NCBI GenBank assembly: GCA_027596195.1
Contig: JADGJG010000807.1
Span: 1 to 12,310, forward strand
Reading direction: 5' to 3'
Length of the DNA: 12,310 nucleotides
From: Podochytrium sp. JEL0797
Lineage: Eukaryota; Chytridiomycota; Chytridiomycetes; Chytridiales; Chytriomycetaceae
Shown: one piece after another, positions 1 to 7,364 of the stretch
How the letters are laid out: each line of letters starts with the position of its first letter
How positions within the stretch are numbered: the first letter of the stretch is position 1
The notes under the pieces: model-generated
What the model was told of the DNA's origin: nothing
Seen by the model: the letters and a program-made list of their open reading frames with translations, nothing else
Database searches by the model: none
Translations under genes and position numbers: made by a program

Positions 1-340
1 GCTCCCCCTCGGTGGTGCTCGCTGTGTCTCTGTCAGTCTCCTCCCCCCTCTCCCCCTCCCCCCCTCTCCGCGGGGGGGGGGGGGGGGGGCCCCCCCCCCA
101 ACGGGTGTGGAAGTGCGAAAAAACTCGCTGCCCACCGCAATCCTCTCGCGCACATACACTGTTTGTCTGGGAGCACTGCCTTGCCACCAGTCCAATTTAA
201 GCTACATTCATAGAGATTTATTTATTATTCAGGCACAACAAGATGAGATCGTTCGTGAAAAAGGAAAAGGAAAAAGGGAATCGACCCCCACACGAGAAAA
301 AAAACACCGACATCCAACCCCCCCGCCCCCCCCAAAACTT
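1..340. repeat. Low-complexity flank with pyrimidine tract and G18/C10 palindrome
   Basis: I see no supportable gene here. Positions 38-68 are an almost pure C/T tract. Positions 72-89 are 18 consecutive G, followed at once by 10 C at 90-99, so the junction is a self-complementary G/C palindrome. Positions 317-336 hold a second C-rich stretch. The right part (about 200-340) is probably the 3' untranslated region of the minus-strand ATPase gene that ends at 341. Open frames in this stretch run through homopolymers and resemble no protein I know. The exact homopolymer lengths may be sequencing or assembly artefacts. Confidence 0.6.
217..226 (-). terminator. Candidate poly(A) signal for the ATPase gene
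   Basis: Read on the minus strand, two overlapping AATAAA hexamers occur (plus-strand positions 217-222 and 221-226). They lie about 115 nt downstream of the stop codon at 341-343, a plausible distance for a fungal 3' end. No cleavage site can be assigned from sequence alone. Confidence 0.5.
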
Positions 341-2182
341 TCAACCCCACGGCCACCAAGACTTGTTTGCCGTCGGATTAAACACAATCGGCGAAAGATG
401 TCTGTACCTGCGGTACCCATTCCTCGCCAAATCCGACGCAAACATCCCCCTCGAACTCAACACCTCCCTCTCCTTCAACAACCTCAACGCCTCATCCAAT
501 CCATTCTTGCGCGCTGCTTCCCACACTTGGCTCCCCTCTGCGTCAGAAAAGTTCCACCCGTTCTCACGAACCTTTTGCTGCGCTCCCGCGTGGTTCTTGT
601 TGAGGGCCGAGAGTTTGTCGAGGAATTCTACTACGCGGTTCATTTTCTTGCTTCCTACGACTTCGGAGATTGTACTGAGTTGGTGTGCGACTGTGTCCTG
701 GGCGGCTTGCAGTTCGCGTTCGAGGACTTCGTTGAGGTGTGGGTGGATGGAGGTCTCATCCGGCGCGCCGTCCTTTTTGGCGAGTTCCTCGCACACGCGG
801 AGGAGATCAAAGATTTTGGTTCCAATGAGGCTCTTGATTTTTGAAATGTCTTTGAGGAGGACCGGGGAGGGTGGTTGTGGGGTGTATCCGTGGGTTGAGA
901 TTCCGAGACGGTCTTCGAGGAAGCGGGTTGCGGAGGGGTGGGAGAGGTCGCCGACGCGGTACACTTGGGCCGTAGAGACTACGTCTTGGCGGACGAGGTT
1001 CGAGGAAACGAGGGTGTCGAGGAAGGAGTCGGAGCATGTAAAACAGACGAGGGCTGTGTCCTCGCGGGCCCACTTGTTGGCGGCGTTGAAGAGCATGCGG
1101 ACGGATTTGGCAATGTCCTTGTCGGTGAGGTCGAGGGAGTCGAGGTCGTCAAAGACGAGGACGGGGCGTTTCCCGGTGCGGGCGGTGGAAGGGTCGAATT
1201 TGAGGTCCCAGCAGGCTTCTTCGAATTCGTCGAGGAGGAAGGAGAGTTTGTCGAGTTGGTTTGGGGGGGTTGTTGCGGGGGTGTTTTTGAAAAAGTAGCC
1301 TTGGAGCATGCGTTCGGTCCAGTCGTCGAAGTCGTAGCTGTTGGGGGGGGGGTTGAGAAGGTGAGGAGGGGAGAGAAGGGGGGGGAGAGGGGGGGCGTTA
1401 CCCAATTTCTTCAGACAACTCCTCGACAATCGACTTCGTTGAGGAAGTGAGGCCAAACGAGAGGAAAGCAAAGTAGGGCTGCTCATGGGCCAGCGTTCGC
1501 ATCCTATTTAAAGAGGAGATTAATTAAATAATTTTTTAATCACGGCGCGTGCACGTGGTGCAGTCCGCCTGGGCAAAATTTGCAACTCACAGCCTCGACT
1601 TTCCCGACCCTGCGGGACCCGTGATGATGCCGAAGCGCAGGATCGGTGGCTGGAACAGCATCTTTCTCGCATCGTCGGCCACCTCGTCATGGTACACCTG
1701 GTCTGCGAACATGAGCGATTGTTTGAAGGCGCCGGCGTTCGAGTTTGAGTCGCCAAAGACGCCAGTGAGGTCACCGAGGGCGTACTTGCGCTCTGTGGAC
1801 ATGAAGTCGATCATGTTCTGGTGGTGTGTTAGGAGTGCTAGGAGATGCCTAGAGATGCCTAGAACCCCGCTAGGAGATGGCTTACCTGGCGCCGCCGCCC
1901 CGTAAGCGTCTCCTTGTACTTCTCCAGCTGTGCCGACACGTGCTGCGGATACAGGGTCGAGTAGACAAAGACGCCCGCCGAGGCAATCAGGATGAACTGC
2001 GACATTGTCGTGAGCAAATCCGTGGCGTTGGTTCTCCCCTTCGAGCCAGAAGAGGTCGCCGGGATGCCGAGGGCGTTGGTGGCCCGGTGCCGCTGCGCCA
2101 GGGGGGTCGTAACGCTGCGCGCGAGGAGAATGCGCCGTGCGAAACTCGTGGCGGAAAGGGCGCGGGGGCTGCCTCGGAGCAT
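341..2182 (-). CDS. Membrane-anchored, probably mitochondrial P-loop ATPase (4 exons, 540 aa)
   Basis: Exons (minus strand): 2182-1886, 1817-1591, 1503-1402, 1337-341. Phases agree throughout and total 541 codons. The N-terminus is rich in Arg/Ser/Ala without acidic residues, like a mitochondrial presequence. A hydrophobic segment at about residues 61-78 (FILIASAGVFVY) is a likely membrane anchor. A Walker A motif, GPAGSGKS, is at 166-173, and a Walker B motif, VLVFDDLD, at about 268-275. Downstream text (VYRVGDLSHPSATRFL) resembles the lid region of archaeal-type/STAND ATPases. A basic segment near the C-terminus (NGYRRYRHLSPIV) may close a winged-helix-like domain. The exon 3 acceptor at 1504 gives continuous sense (LMRTLAHEQPYF); a closer AG shifts the frame. 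It is divergent from STPG1 across 138 bp. The ATPase fold is secure, mitochondrial location is inferred, and substrate and partners are unknown. Confidence 0.8.
1818..1885 (-). repeat. Intron 1 of the ATPase gene with ~10.5-bp CTAG repeat
   Basis: This 68-nt intron (donor GTAAGC, acceptor CCAG) carries CTAG at 1838, 1849, 1859 and 1870, a spacing of 11, 10 and 11 bp. Read in the direction of transcription, it contains two tandem copies of TCTAGGCATC. The same unit appears in the intron at 7591-7727. CTCCTAACAC near the acceptor is a plausible branch-point region. Confidence 0.75.
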
Positions 2183-2320
2183 TTTTATTTAATCAAATTT
2201 GGAAATGTGGCCAAAGACACAAGTGTGGTGGATATTTGTGTTTTTTTTTGTTGTTAGAAAATAAATTGCTGAAAGTCATTCTTTTACTTGTTTTTTTTAA
2301 AAGATTTTCATCACACACCA
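2183..2320. promoter_or_regulatory. Divergent promoter between ATPase and STPG1-like genes
   Basis: These 138 bp separate two start codons facing away from each other (ATG at 2182 minus, ATG at 2321 plus). The stretch is much more AT-rich than the flanking exons and has T-runs at about 2240-2249 and 2291-2298. It must hold both 5' untranslated regions and core promoters, which makes it compact. I recognise no specific factor-binding site. Confidence 0.6.
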
Positions 2321-3873
2321 ATGTCGACTTCAGCGCCCTCGGGAGGACCCGCCCCGCTCAATTTCAGATCCAAAGATGGTTCGCACTTTCTCAATCTCTG
2401 ACGATAAGTAGCTGATTGATGTTTGGCTCTCCAATGTTGCAGCAAAGAAACAGAAACACTTGAAGCTCTTTGTCCACCCGCCCTCGATTCCGACGCGTTT
2501 TCAAACCTTTCATTTCGATGATAATGAAGAAAAGGGCTTTAATTCAACAGCTCCGCGGTTTAACGGGAATTTGGTTCGAAGTTAATTTCATCGTCTTTCG
2601 CGGCAAACGAATCTGATACCCCGTGCTTGATTTTGCCCATTTTTAACAGGATGAGCTTCCGGGCCCTGGATACTGTAACAAAACCCCATTTCCCGTCACA
2701 CCCCCGCCCCAAAGCGCGACCGCCTTTGATTCTAAATTCAATTTTTTTTGGATACACCCAACCCAGACAACCGAAAAGACAAATCCTCCGAATTCGCCCT
2801 CCTCGACCCGACCTCGCTCTCAAACCGCGGCTACGGTGTCGGATTCGCCTCCAAAACGCGTCGATTCAAAAAACCACCGACCGATTTGGAAATTATGCCG
2901 GTGGGGCCTGCGGAGTATACGACGAGTACTCCGCGGTACAGTTATAGTCTGGATAACTCGGTTTCGAGCAATTTTCGGCAGAGGATCGTGCAGGTGGATG
3001 AGGGGAGGGGGAGGGGGAAGAAGGGGACTCCGGGGCCTGCTTCTTGTGAGTGTTTTTAAAGATGGGAGGGGAAGGGGCGGGGAGGGGATCATTTCTTAAT
3101 CAAATGGGGATATACGCTGACGTTTTGGTCAGACGACACCTATGACGCCTCTAAATCACTCCTCCAAACCCGAGTCCAAGAAAACGGCGCCGCCTACGTA
3201 TTCAAAAGCAAAACGCGCAAATCCGAAATCAATAACCCCGAATCCACTCCGGGACTCCATGCACCTCCGCCTGGGGCGTATACGATTCCGGAGGAAAAGA
3301 ATCCGAGGGCGGGTGCGATGGCGGCGTTCAAGTCGAGTTCGAGGCCGGGGATTAAGTTTGTAGATTTTTTTTTGGGAGGAGGGCGGGGGTGGATGTTGAT
3401 GTGTATATTTAGAGTGCAGTCTGCTCCGACTGTGGGTCCTGGGAGTTATAATATCGCTCAAACTCCTCAATTGCCAATCAAAAAGTACAAGACCGTATTT
3501 TCCCCCTTCAACACGTGGCTCACGCGTCCTCCATTTTTTTCCAGATTGAGATCCAAATTCCAATCCGTCACGCAAATCAATCACGACTTGAACTTGTTGC
3601 GCATCACGGCTCCACTGGGTCCCGGACAATACGAAGTCGCGCGTGCCGCGGATAGCATTCAAAAAAACACAAATGTGCCGCATGGTGTGTTTGTGTCTAC
3701 TTCGAAGCGGTTTGGGTATCAAAAGACATCGGCGCCTCCACCTGGTGAGTTTGGGTGATTGTTTTGTTTTGGATATGTGATTTAATGGGGTACGGATAGG
3801 ATTCTATCGACCGCTGGCGGAGCCAAAAAATCGGTCTTTCCATCTAAATTTGACGGATTCATGGCTTTCTTGA
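2321..3873 (+). CDS. STPG1: STPG1-like sperm-tail PG-rich repeat protein (7 exons, 372 aa)
   Basis: Exons: 2321-2378, 2443-2573, 2650-2674, 2767-3045, 3133-3359, 3420-3744, 3800-3873. Phases agree and total 373 codons. The spliced protein has the layout of animal STPG1 (MAPO2): an N-terminal EKGFNSTAPRF block (about residues 48-58), PGPGYYN at 67-73, then PG-type turns at 117-122 (GPAEY), 159-165 (TPGPASY), 208-214 (PPPGAY), 246-250 (GPGSY), 307-311 (GPGQY) and 346-351 (PPPGFY), and a final NRSFHLN block. STPG/SHIPPO-repeat proteins are associated with axonemal microtubules, so this gene argues for a flagellated zoospore stage. Exon 3 is a 25-nt microexon. Intron 3360-3419 is 60 nt, in frame and stop-free, so its retention would also be readable. 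Residues 262-300 fit the family less well, and an unseen splice there is possible. The family is secure; exact orthology is inferred from motif order. Confidence 0.85.
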
Positions 3874-4007
3874 TGAAAAGCAGATGGAGAATGGGGTGTT
3901 ATTATCGCAATTTTCCCAATAATATTACTTTTAATGTCTCTCCAATGTACCTATTCCAAGCAACACCCGCATCCTCACATCGCCCCCCGCCCCCCTTTTT
4001 AGTTTTC
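3874..4007. other. Convergent 3' intergenic region
   Basis: These 134 bp lie between the stop of the STPG1-like gene (3873) and the stop of the minus-strand WH2 gene (4008). The stretch is locally AT-rich around 3900-3935 and has a C-run at about 3980-3995. On the minus strand an ATTAAA (3935 to 3930) lies about 75 nt past the WH2 gene stop and could serve as its poly(A) signal. I see no gene here. Confidence 0.45.
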
Positions 4008-7000
4008 TCATATTCCAAACGTCTTTCGCCGCGCAGCCCTCTCCTCCGCACTAATCGCCTTTTTGAACATTGGAATCGCCACATTCACAGGAACCCCACC
4101 CATCAACATCCCACTCGTTGCTGGGTTCCCCAACACGGGTGCTTCAGGCGTTCCCGGAGTCCTCGGCGTCGCGGGAGTCCCAGGCCCGGAATCATGCATT
4201 GAAGAGCTGCCTGAGCTTTCCATCCGTGAATGGGAGGGGATTGGTGGATCGTGTTTTGTGGGACCAGGGGTTGGAGTTGTGGAGAGGGAGGGGTGTGGTT
4301 TTTTCACGGCGGGACCCATGTGGAAAGTGAGGTCTCCGTTCTCGTTCATTTGTTTGAGGAATTCGGGGGTGAGTTTGAGGCCGGCGTCTTGGATAATGAT
4401 TCCCGTCATTTTTTGGAGGTTTTTGGCAACGTCTTTGATTTTTGTTGGGATGCTTTCAACGATTTTGCGGAGCTCTGGGACGGAGACTCCGTCGAATATG
4501 TCGTGAAGGAGAGTGCCCATTCCGCGCATTTGTTCGAGGGTGAGTTCGAGGGAGGTGAAAGTTGCGAGGAGGGCCGTGTGCGATTGTTTTAGTTTTTGGA
4601 ATGTGAGTTGGTATTGCGGGTATTCTCCTTGCTCGTAAGCGAGTTTGCGGGCGTTCCAGTCTTCCCAGGCTTTTCGGTTCTCGAGGGAGTTGTCGCGCGC
4701 GGGTTCCGGGTCGGTGAAGGGGGCGATTGGTTTGGGAAAGTGGGGGGTTTTCGCGAGGAGGATGTGGTCGAGGAGGTGTTTGCGTTGGGTTGTGTCGAAG
4801 CGGTACAGGGCGACTTGGCCGACGGTTGTTTCGGAGAGGGTGGCGATGTTGCGGTCGTGGAGGTTTGGGAGTTCGATGGCGGCCATCCATTCGCGGCCGG
4901 GCCAGACTGTGATGGGGGGTGCGCGCTCGTTTTCGGGGGTGAGGATGCGGTGGCCTTGGACCCATCTTTTGCGGACTAAGGTGAAGATGAAGTTGCGGCA
5001 CGTGTTTGTGAGGAGTTTGGTTTTGTCCATGAGTTCTTCGACGTTGCCGTTCGGGGCTTCCATGTATTGGAGGAGTTCGATGAAGAGTTCTTGGCGTTGG
5101 GAGGCGAGGTCTTCAGCGGGGGGTGCGGGGGCTTGGGTTGGGGTGGTGGTGGGGACAGGGGCGGTGCGTTTTTTGAGGCGGTTTCGGAGGTTCTTGTTTT
5201 TTGGCGGGGTGAGAGTTTTGTTAGTGGGGGGGTTGGTATAGTTAATGGGAAAATAAAGAATGCTCACGGGATCTTTGAGCGCGTTCATGAGATCGTTTCC
5301 GGAATCGCCGGTTGACGCTGGGGCGGGAGACGACGATGCGACGGGTCCTGGAGGTGGTGGTGGCATGTGACCTAGAATTTTTTGGAAGTAAGAGACTAGG
5401 AATTAATGGGGAGGGGTTGTGAAAAACGAACCTCCCGGTGCAGGGGGTGGAGGGGGTGGAGGACCACCGCTTATTCCCATTCCTGGAGGTGGAGGGGGTG
5501 GAGGAGGTGGAGGGCCGCCGAGTCCCATTCCTGGAGGTGGTGGTGGAGGTGGTGGGGGTCCTGAAATTGGGAAAATTGGGTAAGTGAGGAGGAAGAAAAT
5601 GAACGCGCGGACCAACCTCCTGGCATTGATGGAGGTGGTGGAGGTGGTGGGGGTGGAGGTGGGCCGCCGAATCCTTTTGGTGGCATGGGTGGGGCGGGTG
5701 GGGGCCCTGTTTTGTTTGGGTGGATTTGTTGAATAACAGCGCGATTGGGGAGAACTAGTCAAAAATGGGTACCCCCAAGCATTCCGGGAGGTGGCGGTGG
5801 AGGTGGAGGGGGGATTCCTGAGAAAGAGGGCGGCGCGGGTGGTGCGGGTGGGATTCCGGCTGTGGAAATTCGATTAAAAATAATACGACTCGTAGCAAAC
5901 AAAACAGAGACGTTACCCATCATATGAGGAGGCATGGGTGGAGGTGGGGGTGGGGGTGGAATCGGAGGCCCATGAGGCGCATTTGGTGGTTTCGGTGCAG
6001 GTGGTACTGCTGCTAGAAAGTATGAGAGTGAGCAGTTTTGTTCAAGATTTAAAACTGCACTGCATGCACAAACCAAGTCCAAGAAACATGGGGGGAGGCG
6101 GAGGCGGTGGCGGTGGTGGAGGCATTGATGAAGATGTGGGTTGTATTTTGGGTTGCAGAGGTACCACTTCTGGGATAATTTTTTGCGCGGGCACTTTGTG
6201 AACGAATTCGTTCAGAGGGTTAAAAAGCATAAAACATGGTGTCAAAAGAGTTGATGTCCATACATTTTGAAAAACGATTCGGCTGCCGAGCCATTGTTGC
6301 ATCCAAAACACCCAATCGCTCCCCGGAATCGAATTCGGCAGATTTCGGCTTCAAAACAAACGTGTCACCCGTTGGAGCGAGTGCTATAATGTGTTTTTTT
6401 GTCATTAATATGAAGCCGAGGGTGTCCAAGGATCCTTACTCAATTCTTGCAAAATCAGTAGCGCACTCGTCCTCGAAATATGTTTTTGCTGTTGTTTCTT
6501 TTTAATCTTGAGTGCATTTTGGAGATCCTCAAGGGATCGATCGTCATCGTCGTCGTCGTCGTTTCCTGACTTCAATGCGGCATACGACGTCACTTTGAGG
6601 GATGGGACCGTGTCCTCGCCTTCTTCGTCTTTGAGAACAGTGAAACAGGACTTGTAGATGGAGTCACCGCTTGCATTCAAGTCGACATCTGCCTCCTCTG
6701 CAAAGACCTTTGTTCAGGGAAAGGGGAAGGGAAACTGAGGATTGGTTTTGTTACCGAGCATCCAATCCGGTGGCTTTTCCAAATTCGCTGGAGCCTTGAA
6801 TGAGGCCAAACTCGCTATACTTCCACTCCTGGACATGCTGTCGGCTGGTGTACCAGTCCCATCGCTTCTTCGGGACAAACTGTTTCGCGGGGAATCGCGT
6901 ATCCTTGCTACGGTGGGACTGCAAGCGCGATTTTGCAGTTGTGCTGAGGAGTTTGAATCTGTTGCGATGTGTTCTGACGATGCCATGTGACGGGAGGAAC

Positions 7001-7283
7001 TGGTTCTCCCGCGCTCTCCAATTTTCGAGTATGTGCGCGGTTGTCGTTCTGAGCGGGGACTGCTTGCTGGACTGGAAGAGGGGAGAGAGGGCTGTGTACT
7101 TTGTTTCCGTTGATGCGTTTGTGATGGGTTGTTTGCGGTGGGCAGGGGGGGATTTGTGGCGTCTTGCTGCTGGTGCAGTTTTGAGTGCAGTTTTGAGGTT
7201 GAGATGTGCAGGTCTTGGTCTGATTGGCTTGGTGTGTCTGAGGCAGGCAGCCTGCTCCGTTGTGTTGGCCTCGCGGGGCGCAT
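4008..7283 (-). CDS. Polyproline/WH2 protein, probable actin regulator (10 exons, 905 aa)
   Basis: Exons (minus): 7283-6755, 6697-6440, 6383-6264, 6193-6074, 6012-5917, 5859-5773, 5706-5617, 5560-5432, 5371-5268, 5192-4008. All phases agree (906 codons). Residues 1-170 are Ser/Thr/Pro/Gln-rich and probably disordered. An acidic Asp run lies near 225-232, followed by a basic KIKKKQQQK stretch. Residues about 325-495 are FH1-like polyproline blocks joined by G-M-G/GG turns, of the kind bound by profilin. A WH2-like actin-binding motif, NDLMNALKDP-NLRNRLKK (about 501-520), forms only when intron 5267-5193 is removed. The remaining ~380 residues begin with a helical segment with several Trp (about 545-790) that I do not recognise, then a Ser/Thr/Pro linker and a basic tail. 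No FH2, VCA acidic motif or WH1 is visible, so it is not an ordinary formin, WASP or WAVE. Residue 100 (6986) is an alternative start. Confidence 0.75.
5193..5267 (-). other. In-frame 75-nt intron splitting the WH2 motif
   Basis: The donor is GTGAGC, the branch-like box CACTAAC, and the acceptor ACAAG (AAG rather than CAG/TAG). The length is a multiple of three and there is no stop, so it can be read as 25 extra residues. Removal joins LMNALKDP to NLRNRLKK and restores a compact WH2 consensus, which is the main reason to call it an intron. Confidence 0.75.
5432..6130 (-). repeat. Polyproline-coding repeat exons (FH1-like)
   Basis: On the plus strand this stretch shows repeated GGTGGAGG-type runs, which are the complement of CCA/CCT/CCC proline codons. 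They are spread over five exons of 87-129 nt, each opening and closing inside a codon in phase 1, usually a Gly or Ala codon. Within exon 5560-5432 a block is repeated: TCCCATTCCTGGAGGTGG occurs near 5474-5491 and again near 5523-5540. The repeated structure suggests growth by exon or unit duplication. Confidence 0.8.
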
Positions 7284-7364
7284 TGTTGGGGAGTGGAGTA
7301 AAAACGAACAATGGAGGAAAGCGCGTTTTTTTTCTCTTCACAAAAAACAAAGCAAAAAAAAAAA
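7284..7364. promoter_or_regulatory. Very short divergent promoter, WH2 gene / unknown acidic gene
   Basis: Only 81 bp separate the two proposed start codons (7283 minus, 7365 plus). The plus side ends in a T-run (7326-7333) and an A-run directly before the ATG (7354-7365). An in-frame plus ATG at 7311 also exists, which would leave 27 bp. If the minus gene instead starts at 6986, the spacing becomes 378 bp. Start choice on one or both sides is therefore uncertain. Confidence 0.45.

Noticed and set aside
1402..1486. Exon 3 of the ATPase gene read in the frame giving SRLSRSCLKKLG
   Set aside because: That frame cannot join both neighbours in phase. Acceptor 1504 gives LAHEQPYFAFLSFG...IVEELSEEIG, which joins the Walker A exon and exon 4 correctly.
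3506..3536. A ~30-nt intron in STPG1 exon 6 (GTGGCT...TTCCAG)
   Set aside because: It is too short compared with all other introns, and the frame is open without it.
5432..6130. GGTGGAGG repeats as a CRISPR-like or tandem satellite array
   Set aside because: They are explained by proline codons on the minus strand within spliced exons; there are no regular spacers.
4008..7283. Formin annotation because of the FH1-like polyproline region
   Set aside because: No FH2 signature is visible downstream; a WH2 motif and a different helical region follow instead.
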